64,000 bases of DNA. It comes from a bacterium. GTDB lineage: Bacteria > Zhuqueibacterota > Zhuqueibacteria > Zhuqueibacterales > Geothermadaptataceae. A model generated the notes under the pieces. That model was not told the origin of the DNA. It did no database searches and saw nothing but the letters and a program-made list of their open reading frames with translations. The stretch spans positions 41,434 through 105,433 of the forward strand of contig JAJRYV010000101.1 in assembly GCA_024275575.1 (NCBI GenBank), written 5' to 3'. The position numbers were made by a program, and so were the translations under genes. Positions 9,181-16,995 of this stretch are shown one piece after another; positions within the stretch are counted from its first letter, which is position 1, and each line of letters begins with the position of its first letter.

Positions 9181-9190
9181 TCTGCTCCAG

Positions 9191-9224
9191 CGATGCCGTC
9201 ACTCAAAGTAAAGTGACGGCATCG
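9191..9224. terminator. Bidirectional rho-independent terminator
   Basis: A perfect 13-bp inverted repeat (CGATGCCGTCACT / AGTGACGGCATCG) with an 8-nt loop sits between the converging SDR gene and pntB. T-rich sequence follows on the + side. It would end transcripts from both directions. Confidence 0.85.
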
Positions 9225-9234
9225 TTCATTTTAA

Positions 9235-10644
9235 TTAACTCTCTTTCAATTCTTTTACAACTGCGGTGATCATTTCTTTGGCGTCGCCGAAGAGCATCAT
9301 GGTTTTGTCGTCGTAGAACAGCGGATTGTCTACGCCGGCAAAACCGGGGGAGAGACTGCGTTTGACGATCATGACCGAGCGTGCCATATCGACGTTGAGA
9401 ATCGGCATGCCGTAAAGTGGGCTGCTTTTGTCGGTGCGGGCACTGGGGTTGACAACATCGTTGGCACCGAGCACCAGGGCAAGATCAGTATTCTGAAATT
9501 CTTCGTTGATCTCATCCATTTCCAACAGCAAATCGTAGGGCACGTTAGCTTCGGCGAGCAGCACATTCATGTGTCCCGGCATGCGGCCAGCAACGGGGTG
9601 AATAGCATAGCGTACTTTGATATTGCGATCTTGCAGCAAGGTTGCCAATTCATGCACGATGTGCTGGGCCTGGGCAACAGCAAGACCGTATCCCGGCACG
9701 ATAAGAATCGAACTGGCGCTGTCAAAAACCATAGCTGCATCTTCCGGTGTGTATTCCGTAACACGGCTGCGATCGCCGCGTGTGCTGGTGCCGGTACTGT
9801 CATCAGTGCCGACGGCGGCGAAAAGCACGTTCGCCAGAGAGCGGTTCATCGCCTTACACATTATTTTTGTCAGAATGATGCCTGAAGCGCCAACGAGTGC
9901 ACCTGAAATAATGAGCACATTATTGCTGAGTACAAATCCGGTTGCAGCAGCAGCAAGGCCGGAATAGGAGTTCAATAGCGAAATGACCACCGGCATATCG
10001 GCGCCGCCGATAGGGATAACGGCGAGAACGCCGAGTAATGTTGAAATTGCGATGATGGCGACCAGGTACTGCTCCTGTGTGTAATCACCCGTGAGCATAG
10101 CGCCCAAAACGACGACGGCGATCAGGCCGAGTGCGTTTAGAGCCTGCTGGCCTTTAAAAGTGATCGGCGCGCCCCGCAAAATACCTTGCAGTTTGGCAAA
10201 TGCGACGAGGCTACCGAAAAACGTAACTGTGCCGATGAGCACGCTAAGCACGATGGAAATGGTTATATCGGTCGTCGGTGGAACCGAACCAACACCGGTA
10301 TCACGCATGTATTCGGAATAAGCAACAAAAGTTGAAGAACCGCCGCCGAACCCGTTAAACAGGGCTACCATTTCGGGCATGGAAGTCATCTGTACCTTTT
10401 TCGCGACGAGCATACCGATGGCTCCGCCGATGATCAGGCCGGCGATTATATAAGTGTATTCAAGAATTTCTTCATTTAGCAGCGTCATGACGATCGCCAA
10501 CAGCATACCGATCATGGCGTATTGATTGCCGCGGCGTGCGGTTTTGGGGCTTCCCAGCTTTTTCAAGCCGAGAATGAAGAAAAATGAGGCAATGAGATAG
10601 ACAAAATAAATAATGATTTGTTGGGTATTTAAAGTTTCAGACAT
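9235..10644 (-). CDS. pntB: NAD(P)+ transhydrogenase subunit beta
   Basis: PntB forms part of the membrane channel and carries the NADP(H)-binding domain of proton-translocating transhydrogenase, which makes NADPH from NADH using the proton gradient. The start at 10644 has GGAG 8 bp upstream and gives 469 residues, the usual size; a TTG 36 bp upstream is less likely. The first 270 residues contain about eight membrane helices, and the remainder is the soluble domain with GYGLAVAQAQ, HPVAGRMPGHMNVLLAEA and the DVVNP motif that binds NADP. It is the last gene of the pntAA-pntAB-pntB operon, 45 bp after pntAB. Confidence 0.95.
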   Translation of the reverse strand: MSETLNTQQIIIYFVYLIASFFFILGLKKLGSPKTARRGNQYAMIGMLLAIVMTLLNEEILEYTYIIAGLIIGGAIGMLVAKKVQMTSMPEMVALFNGFGGGSSTFVAYSEYMRDTGVGSVPPTTDITISIVLSVLIGTVTFFGSLVAFAKLQGILRGAPITFKGQQALNALGLIAVVVLGAMLTGDYTQEQYLVAIIAISTLLGVLAVIPIGGADMPVVISLLNSYSGLAAAATGFVLSNNVLIISGALVGASGIILTKIMCKAMNRSLANVLFAAVGTDDSTGTSTRGDRSRVTEYTPEDAAMVFDSASSILIVPGYGLAVAQAQHIVHELATLLQDRNIKVRYAIHPVAGRMPGHMNVLLAEANVPYDLLLEMDEINEEFQNTDLALVLGANDVVNPSARTDKSSPLYGMPILNVDMARSVMIVKRSLSPGFAGVDNPLFYDDKTMMLFGDAKEMITAVVKELKES

Positions 10645-10689
10645 CTCCTCTTCTCCGTGGGTTTGAGGGTCATCTGGCAAAAAAGCCGG

Positions 10690-10986
10690 TTATTTTTTAT
10701 CTTTTTTATCTTTTTTGAACATTTCGAGCATGCGATCAGTTACCATAAACCCACCGACGACGTTAATCATCGCGAAGATGAGCGCGAGAAATCCGAGAAT
10801 TTTGCTCAGTGCGACATTTTCGGCGCCGGCGCTGATTAGCGCTCCGACGACCGTAATACCGGAGATGGCATTCGAGCCGGACATTAGCGGTGTATGCAGC
10901 AGCGGCGGCACTTTTGTGATGAGCTCAAATCCAACAAAAATCGCCAGAGCGAAAATATAAATTGAAAATAAAATGGTTGCATCCAT
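10690..10986 (-). CDS. pntAB: NAD(P) transhydrogenase alpha subunit, membrane part (PntAB)
   Basis: This is a 98-residue hydrophobic protein with three membrane helices, corresponding to the C-terminal membrane domain of E. coli PntA. The alpha subunit is split into two genes here, as in Rhodospirillum and many other bacteria. Its ATG overlaps the stop codon of pntAA (TAATG), which suggests translational coupling. The motif HTPLMSGSNAISGI is the family hallmark. The tail is very lysine/aspartate-rich (DKKDKK). Confidence 0.93.
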   Translation of the reverse strand: MDATILFSIYIFALAIFVGFELITKVPPLLHTPLMSGSNAISGITVVGALISAGAENVALSKILGFLALIFAMINVVGGFMVTDRMLEMFKKDKKDKK

Positions 10987-12128
10987 TATTTTGCTCCTTC
11001 AGGATAAAGTACGTTTTTAACCATATCGTTGACGATCTCTCCGTCGCGGCAGATGCAGGCGCCTTTGGTGATTTCATCTTCAAAATCCAGCGAGGCGTCT
11101 TCTTTTGTGAAGGTGTTTTTGAAGAGATTGGTAATGTTTTTCGAGTACATCTGGCTGGCATGCACCGGAAGAGTCGCCGGTAAATTAAGTATGCCCATAA
11201 TGGTGACACCGTGTTTTTCCACAGTTTTCCCGGCCTCGGTCAGTTCACAATTGCCGCCTTGTTCAGCAGCGAGATCCATGATAATCGAACCCTGTGGCAT
11301 CAATTTCACCATCTCCTCGGTGATGAGCACCGGTGCCGCTTTGCCAAAAATTTGTGCAGTCGTGATAACGACATCAATTCTCGGCAAGCGTGCTGCGATA
11401 GCTTCCTGCTCCTTTTTCAAAAATTCATCAGACTGGGCTTTGGCGTAGCCGCCTTCGGTTTCCGCATCTTCCGGCATTTCCATTTCAACGAACATGGCAC
11501 CGAGACTCTCAACCTGTTCCTTTACTGCAATGCGCGGGTCGAATGCTTCTACTTTTGCTCCCAGGCGTTTGGCTGTGGCAATGGCCTGCAATCCTGCAAC
11601 ACCGGCGCCGAGAATAAAAACGTTGGCCGGCGGAACCGTTCCGGCAGCCGTCATCAGCAGCGGGAAAAATTTGCCGAGATGTGCGGCCGCGAGCAAGACG
11701 GCTTTGTAGCCGGATACCGTCGCCATTGAACTCAACGAATCCATGCTTTGTGCCCGGGTGATGCGTGGAATAAATTCCATTGCAAAAGCGGTGACTTTCT
11801 TTTTGTTTAAAATGTCAAGAACCTCTTTTTGGTAAAAAGGCGCCATATAACCGATGTAGATACTGCCGTTTTTGAGTTGTCCGGCTTCATCTTTTGTCAA
11901 TGGCTGAACCTTGATGGTCACATCCGATTCACCAAAAATCGTTTTGTTATCCTTTACACATTTGGCGCCTGCTTTTTCGTAAGCTTGGTCCGAAAATGAA
12001 GAACCCTCACCAGCACCGGCAGCAACACAGACTTCATGATTTTGCTTGGTGATCAAACCGACCATGGAAGGCACGAGTGCAACGCGTGTTTCTCCATCCA
12101 GGCTTTCTTTTGGAATACCGATTTTCAC
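10986..12128 (-). CDS. pntAA: NAD(P) transhydrogenase alpha subunit, NAD-binding part (PntAA)
   Basis: The 380-residue soluble domain I binds NAD(H) and hands hydride to the NADP site on PntB. It belongs to the alanine dehydrogenase/PNT family: MKIGIPKESLDGETRVALVP at the N-terminus, GAGVAGLQAIATAKRLGA as the Rossmann glycine motif near residue 175, and DLAAEQGGNCE. Translation starts at GTG 12128 with a strong AGGAGG 7 bp upstream. It is the first gene of the three-gene operon. The upstream region to the ArsN2-like gene (about 110 bp) presumably holds the promoter, but I could not pick one confidently. Confidence 0.95.
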   Translation of the reverse strand: MKIGIPKESLDGETRVALVPSMVGLITKQNHEVCVAAGAGEGSSFSDQAYEKAGAKCVKDNKTIFGESDVTIKVQPLTKDEAGQLKNGSIYIGYMAPFYQKEVLDILNKKKVTAFAMEFIPRITRAQSMDSLSSMATVSGYKAVLLAAAHLGKFFPLLMTAAGTVPPANVFILGAGVAGLQAIATAKRLGAKVEAFDPRIAVKEQVESLGAMFVEMEMPEDAETEGGYAKAQSDEFLKKEQEAIAARLPRIDVVITTAQIFGKAAPVLITEEMVKLMPQGSIIMDLAAEQGGNCELTEAGKTVEKHGVTIMGILNLPATLPVHASQMYSKNITNLFKNTFTKEDASLDFEDEITKGACICRDGEIVNDMVKNVLYPEGAK

Positions 12129-12242
12129 TGATTACCTCCTAATGACTTCAACGAGAACTCATTCTGTTATCTGATTGAATTTATATGAATAATGACTTTA
12201 TATTACTGCTTTTCGACGGTTTAAACACAATAATTACATATT

Positions 12243-12692
12243 TTATAGTCTTTTCATCATTGCTGTTGCCGATGCCGGACAGACAAAGGCAAGCTGAATC
12301 GATGATTTGACTGCTGCGGGAATATCATTTCGCGCAATCCTTGAGAATCCTTTGCTCTCGAAATAAGCGGGCACGCTTTCAGTAAGCAAATATAAGCTTG
12401 CCAAACCCAGCTCAACCGCGTATTGAAAAACCGTTTCGATGAGCGCATTGCTGATACCGCGGCCCTGCCATTCCTTTTTTACTGCAAGTGAGCGGAGCAG
12501 GGCATTCTGATCATAAATTTCCAGGGCGATGGAGCCCACCGGCTCAGCGTTTTTCCAGGCAAGAAAGCTGTGCTGCAGCCAGTCTGCGATGCCGTCGGGC
12601 GGCAAATCGACAGAATTCAACAAACGGGTGATCGCCTGCAGGTCTGCTGCTGCCGCTTTTTTGATCGTGATGCTGTCCTCTGTCCAGCTCAT
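12243..12692 (-). CDS. GNAT acetyltransferase, ArsN2-like
   Basis: This is a 149-residue single-domain GNAT enzyme. The acetyl-CoA site is visible as WQGRGISNALIE, followed by LYLLTESVPAYFESKGF. The C-terminal pattern DIPAAVKSS...FVCPASA is the signature I associate with ArsN2, an acetyltransferase encoded with arsenic resistance genes. The function of ArsN2 is less well proven than that of ArsN1, which acetylates arsinothricin and phosphinothricin. The ArsF/ArsG-like pair 7 kb away supports an arsenical theme in the region. It precedes the threonine dehydrogenase gene on the other side by only 35 bp. Confidence 0.65.
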   Translation of the reverse strand: MSWTEDSITIKKAAAADLQAITRLLNSVDLPPDGIADWLQHSFLAWKNAEPVGSIALEIYDQNALLRSLAVKKEWQGRGISNALIETVFQYAVELGLASLYLLTESVPAYFESKGFSRIARNDIPAAVKSSIQLAFVCPASATAMMKRL

Positions 12693-12727
12693 GTTTTACT
12701 CTGAATTTCAGTATTGAAAAAGGTTTT

Positions 12728-13678
12728 TCAAACCGTGGCTTTCGATTTTAAGTTTTCGATCATATCTGCGGTGATTTTTGCCAGATCGAATTGGTGTTGC
12801 CAGTTCCATTGTTGCCGCGCCAGCGAGTCGTCGATGGTACACGGCCATGAGTCGGCGATCCGTTGCCGGTAATCCGGTTTATAGCTGCAGGAAAATCCGG
12901 GGAAATGCTTGCAGATTTCCAGTTCTAGTTCCCTCGCCGAAAAAGAAATACCGGTGACGTTGTAGCTCGTCCGTACTTTAATCTGTTGTTTTTCAGCCCG
13001 CATGATGTCCAGAATCGATTTGATCGCATCGGCCATGTACATCATCGGCAGCGTGGTTTCCGGCGAGACGAAGCAGGTATATTTTTCCTGCCGCAAAGCA
13101 TAATAAAACATATCAACCGCATAATCTGTCGTGCCGCCGCCGGGAGGTGTGTCATAGCTGATAATGCCGGGGAAGCGGATACTGCGCACATCGATAGCAA
13201 ATTTTTGATGATAATAATTGCACAGCAGTTCACCGGAAACTTTCGTGATGCCATAGATTGTCGTGGGGTCAAGAATCGTGTTTTGCGGGGTGTTTTCGCG
13301 TGGTGCTGAAAGACCAAAAACGGCGATTGAACTGGGCCAGAAAATTTTGAGATCAAATTCCTGTGCCAGTTCAAGAATATTTTTCAGGCTGGTCATGTTG
13401 ACATGCCAGGCCAGATCAGGGTTGTTTTCTCCTTTGGCTGAAAGAATTCCGACAAGATGGAAAATATTGGTAATTTCATATTTTTTAATCACCTGACGCA
13501 AGGCATCCTTGTCTGTTGCATCGCAAAGTTCGAAGAGACCATTTTCGCGCCATTGTCGTTTTTGCGGCGGCCGGATATCGAGCCCGACAACGTGGTCAAC
13601 GCCCTCGTCGTGACGGAAAAGCTCGAACAGTTCCGAGCCGATCTGCCCATCGACGCCGGTGATGAGAATTCGTTTCAT
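12728..13678 (-). CDS. L-threonine 3-dehydrogenase, SDR (epimerase-like) type
   Basis: The 316-residue protein starting at ATG 13678 has the GxxGxxG motif GVDGQIG at residues 8-14, the serine in WPSSIAVFG and the catalytic YGITK. The stretches RENTPQ, PGGGTTDYAVD, RTSYNVTG and ADSWP are all characteristic of the short-chain L-threonine dehydrogenases, related to UDP-galactose epimerase, known from archaea and Flavobacterium. It would oxidise threonine to 2-amino-3-ketobutyrate with NAD+. The usual partner, 2-amino-3-ketobutyrate CoA ligase (Kbl), is not in the window. The longer reading frame upstream overlaps the ZIP gene and is not used. Confidence 0.88.
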   Translation of the reverse strand: MKRILITGVDGQIGSELFELFRHDEGVDHVVGLDIRPPQKRQWRENGLFELCDATDKDALRQVIKKYEITNIFHLVGILSAKGENNPDLAWHVNMTSLKNILELAQEFDLKIFWPSSIAVFGLSAPRENTPQNTILDPTTIYGITKVSGELLCNYYHQKFAIDVRSIRFPGIISYDTPPGGGTTDYAVDMFYYALRQEKYTCFVSPETTLPMMYMADAIKSILDIMRAEKQQIKVRTSYNVTGISFSARELELEICKHFPGFSCSYKPDYRQRIADSWPCTIDDSLARQQWNWQHQFDLAKITADMIENLKSKATV

Positions 13679-13767
13679 CTTTTTTTTAACCTCACCAGAT
13701 AAATCACTTTTTCGCAGAACTGACGCCGCGTACATACAGGGATACAGTATTGCTGAGTTCAGCCATT

Positions 13768-14487
13768 TTAATGGATATAATGGCTGAACCCGATAAGACA
13801 TAATCCCAGTACAAAAGTTACCAGCGTCGGAATGCGTTCCGATTTTACCGAGTGTACCTCGGGTAGCAAATCATCGGCAGCGACATGTAGAAATGTCCCG
13901 GCGGAAAAAGCGATCAACCAACCAATAATTGTTTCATTCAATTCTGCCACAAGAAAAAATGTAATCAGGCCGCCGACAGGTACGGCCAGGGTGAATAACA
14001 CGAGTAGGAAAAGGATATTTTTTCTGCTGAATTTCTCATGCAGCAAAATACTGGTTAATGAAAATGAAGCCGGAAATTTATGCAATAAAATCGCCAGAAA
14101 AACGACCAGACTCAGTTGCGGGACAGCCAGACCCGTGCCGAGTACGAGGCCATCCGTCAAGCTGTGTACGCCCAGGCCGATGAAAGCTGACCAGCCCAGT
14201 GTGTGATAATGACAGTCGCTGGCTTCACATATATGCACCATTATAAATTTTTCGATGATATAGAGCGAGAGAAATCCGAGAAGCAACGGTAATCCCAGGT
14301 TGTGACCTAAATAATCGGCCGCAAGCGGGATCATGTGGAGAAATGCCGCCGCCAACAGTACGCCGCCGCCGAAACTGATGAAGAGCCGGATTGTCGATTG
14401 TCGCCAATGAACCAGCAGAGGGATGGAACCCCCAATTAAGGAAATACAGATAATTAAAAGGATATACGTTATCAAATGTGTATACAT
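13768..14487 (-). CDS. ZIP family metal transporter
   Basis: The 239-residue product is a polytopic membrane protein with about eight helices. The metal-site helices are recognisable: HSLTDGLVLG (helix IV) and LLHKFPASFSL (helix V), together with HMIPLAADY and FLHVAADDLLPEV. ZIP proteins bring Zn2+ or other divalent metals into the cytoplasm. The histidine-rich cytoplasmic loop is short here (HICEASDCHYH). The gene ends 89 bp upstream of the threonine dehydrogenase start and may be co-transcribed with it. No metal-responsive operator could be identified in the 423-bp region before it. Confidence 0.85.
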   Translation of the reverse strand: MYTHLITYILLIICISLIGGSIPLLVHWRQSTIRLFISFGGGVLLAAAFLHMIPLAADYLGHNLGLPLLLGFLSLYIIEKFIMVHICEASDCHYHTLGWSAFIGLGVHSLTDGLVLGTGLAVPQLSLVVFLAILLHKFPASFSLTSILLHEKFSRKNILFLLVLFTLAVPVGGLITFFLVAELNETIIGWLIAFSAGTFLHVAADDLLPEVHSVKSERIPTLVTFVLGLCLIGFSHYIH

Positions 14488-14910
14488 TAGACTTGTATTC
14501 TAATTCTTTTAAAAACAAGATGTTTATGCATTTATAAAATCCGCTGATTTATAGATTGAGTCGGGAATATAAAAAAAAATACTACAGTTGCAAAGGTTTT
14601 TAAACAAAGGCTGCTTCCATCCAGTGTATCTCCTGTCATAAGTGGCAGATTATCAGAAGATTAACAGAAGATTAAATCGGGGTGTTTTTTTTGCCGTCAC
14701 TTCACTACGATAACTGGAAGCGGCAATTCATGCAGACGGCTGATTCTTAGAAAATTCCGGCCTGACCGTTGCATTTTTGACAGATTGTTGTCGTTTATTT
14801 ATCTTTGAAAAATGGGTTGCGTGTGATTTATTATTTTGCAGGACATGCATGGTTGATGTGGGTTATCTCCGGGCAGAAAACATCGCATTTTATATTTACA
14901 GGTTATTTTT
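14488..14910. other. Divergent intergenic region with an 11-bp tandem repeat
   Basis: This stretch separates the divergent ZIP and MarR genes. It is A/T-rich and has no convincing ORF. It contains a perfect 11-bp tandem repeat (CAGAAGATTAA at 14654-14664 and 14665-14675), spaced by about one helical turn, which could be a regulator site. Promoters for both genes should lie here. Confidence 0.5.
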
Positions 14911-15348
14911 ATGAATCATCTCGATGCAAAATCGCGTGAGCTGCAGCGATTTTTAGATAAATTGAACACGAGTTTTAATTCCTGCGATAATCAGGTGCTC
15001 GAGGATTACAGCCATTTGTCGCGTCGGGAACTGAACATTATCACATATCTTGGGTTGCACGGCGCACAACAAATGCGTGATCTGGCGCGGCAGCAAGTCA
15101 TGCCCATGAGCACCCTCACCGGCGTAATGGACAGGTTACGAGAAAAATCAGCCATAACACGGCAGCGCTCTGCGAAGGATAAACGCATCATCAAAGTCCG
15201 CTTGACACCGGTTGGTGAAAATATTTTCAAAGCCGTGCAGCGCCGGCGCCTCCATTTGACGGAAAATCTCATGCGCAGACTGAAATCTGAAGAACAGGAT
15301 ATTCTGCTATTGCTCTCGCGCAAAATGCGCAAAGATTTATCTGTCTGA
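14911..15348 (+). CDS. MarR family transcriptional regulator
   Basis: The 145-residue protein has the MarR winged-helix core: LSRRELNIITYLGLHGAQQMRDLARQ leads into the recognition helix region MSTLTGVMDRL, followed by the wing KSAITRQRSAKDKRIIKVRLT with the conserved Asp-Lys-Arg. MarR proteins are dimeric repressors that usually respond to small phenolic or oxidising ligands. Its natural target may be its own promoter or the divergent ZIP gene; the tandem repeat between them is a candidate site. It converges on a methyltransferase gene with only 12 bp between the two stop codons. Confidence 0.85.
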   Translation: MNHLDAKSRELQRFLDKLNTSFNSCDNQVLEDYSHLSRRELNIITYLGLHGAQQMRDLARQQVMPMSTLTGVMDRLREKSAITRQRSAKDKRIIKVRLTPVGENIFKAVQRRRLHLTENLMRRLKSEEQDILLLLSRKMRKDLSV

Positions 15349-15360
15349 ATTTGGCAGTTT

Positions 15361-16152
15361 TTATTTCCCACCTGCCGCTTTCCCGCCGAACCAGATTTGC
15401 CGGGGAGAGCTTTTCGTAAATGCCGAACCTGTGTAATCGCCCAGCGTTCCTTTTGCAACCAGACCATTGTCTTGCAACATTTTACCAAATATTTCCGCCC
15501 GGTAAAGGCGCACGGATTCAGTGTATTCCCGTGTTCCGGTAATGTCGGAAATCTCGATAATTTTTTCGACGCGATCCCCTGAAATAAAACGTTTTTCAAT
15601 GACTTGTGCGTCGCCGTGCGGGCCGGTGATGCTGCGGATTGTTTTAGGAACGAGTGAAGCGATGAGAAAATCGGGGTTGGGCAGATCGATCCACCACCAT
15701 GCCCCCGGCTTCAAAACTTGCGAAATATTTTGCAAAACGAGACGGTCTTCCTCAGCATTTTCAAAATAACCGAATGAGGTGAACCACATGGTTACGCCGT
15801 CAAATTCTTCGCGATAGCACAGGTCGCGCATATCCCGCTTTTCTAACCTGACGGATAATTTCATTTTTTTGAATCGTTTTTTCGCCTGTCCCAACATCGT
15901 TTCAGACAGATCGACGCCAGTAACACGAGCACCCAATTGCGCGAACGCCTGTAAATGGCGTCCGTTGCCGCAGGCAATATCCAGAATGCACTGTCCGGCT
16001 GCAAACGGCACATGTTGTATCGCCATTTCGACGTGTTTTTGGGCTTCGGAGTCATCGCGATGGGAGTAGAGGAAGAGGTAATCGTCGCTGAATGCCTGCC
16101 GGAACCAATCCTGATCAGATTTTCGCCGCATTGATGGCGTTTCGGTTTTCAT
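15361..16152 (-). CDS. Class I SAM-dependent methyltransferase
   Basis: The 263-residue cytoplasmic enzyme has the SAM-binding loop ILDIACGNGRH (motif I) near residue 55, the acidic VTGVDLSETML at the end of strand 2, and FDGVTMWFTSFGYFE as motif IV. The fold is the Ubi/UbiE-like Methyltransf_25 group. The substrate cannot be inferred. The gene stands alone, converging on the MarR gene. Confidence 0.8.
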   Translation of the reverse strand: MKTETPSMRRKSDQDWFRQAFSDDYLFLYSHRDDSEAQKHVEMAIQHVPFAAGQCILDIACGNGRHLQAFAQLGARVTGVDLSETMLGQAKKRFKKMKLSVRLEKRDMRDLCYREEFDGVTMWFTSFGYFENAEEDRLVLQNISQVLKPGAWWWIDLPNPDFLIASLVPKTIRSITGPHGDAQVIEKRFISGDRVEKIIEISDITGTREYTESVRLYRAEIFGKMLQDNGLVAKGTLGDYTGSAFTKSSPRQIWFGGKAAGGK

Positions 16153-16376
16153 AAGCTATTTTCGACTTTGTATGAAAAAGGAGAGTCACGAAAAATAAAC
16201 TGAAGTTTACATGAAGATAGATAAAGAATCAAGTAAATTGTTTGGCAGGAGCTGTTGGAAACGACATGCAGATGCAAGCTCGCATGCGCCGGCCAATACT
16301 TAAAATCTCGCAGAATAGAATTCACCGGCAAGCACTGGAAGCAGAAAGTTGAGCGGCATAATACCGATCAGGCAAA

Positions 16377-16718
16377 TCAGCCCAGATATTTTTCCGGAAT
16401 GCGCCGGTTTAATTCTTCTTCGATGGACCAGTGTTTCGGCTGAGTGATGGATTCGAGCTCGTGCTCGATGCGAGTGAAGTCGAGTGCGGCGAATTTACCG
16501 GCGCGTTTTTTCAGCTTTTCTTTTTGCACCCAGCAGAGCAGTTTGAGCTTGTAATGATTATCCAGAATAAAATGGCCGCCATCCTCGTTTGCAGGCAGGG
16601 GCAGGGGATTGTCGATGCGTGAAATCAGGGAAGCCACGCCCTGACGCCGGACATGCAGTAACGCCGCCAGTTCCCCGATAGCAGCGGCCTGGTTTTGGCT
16701 TTTGGTCGCGAGAGACAT
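16377..16718 (-). CDS. Small hypothetical protein
   Basis: The 113-residue protein has a good ribosome site (AAAGGG about 5 bp before ATG 16718). It is soluble and predicted mostly helical. The N-terminal segment IGELAALLHVRRQGVASLI looks like a helix-turn-helix, followed by a middle part (DNHYKLKLLCWVQKEKLKKRAG) and an acidic tail. A small DNA-binding protein is possible, but I do not recognise a family. It lies divergent from the large coiled-coil gene. Confidence 0.5.
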   Translation of the reverse strand: MSLATKSQNQAAAIGELAALLHVRRQGVASLISRIDNPLPLPANEDGGHFILDNHYKLKLLCWVQKEKLKKRAGKFAALDFTRIEHELESITQPKHWSIEEELNRRIPEKYLG

Positions 16719-16995
16719 TTTTTACCCTTTCGTTTTGATTTTGATGTTCATTTCAGCCGGAATTAAAATAAACAATTCTCCCTCAAAGGGAAGTTGTTTT
16801 AAAATCATTTCACAGCTTTTACGAATATTTGTTTTTAGACAAATATCCTTCGGTAGATCGCCAGCCCGTAAAAGGATTTTTTAAAGTTATGTTGCCTCCG
16901 TATTGCCTTTTTATCAGAAGATGATTACCTTTTATATCGATCAGGCCAGTTAAGCAGGACTGAAATTTTTTTCATATTCTAACCGCAAACTTTGC

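Noticed and set aside
9571..9967. + strand ORFs inside pntB
   Set aside because: They run antisense to a well-conserved gene and are chance frames.
11029..11448. + strand ORF within pntAA
   Set aside because: Antisense to a clear transhydrogenase gene.
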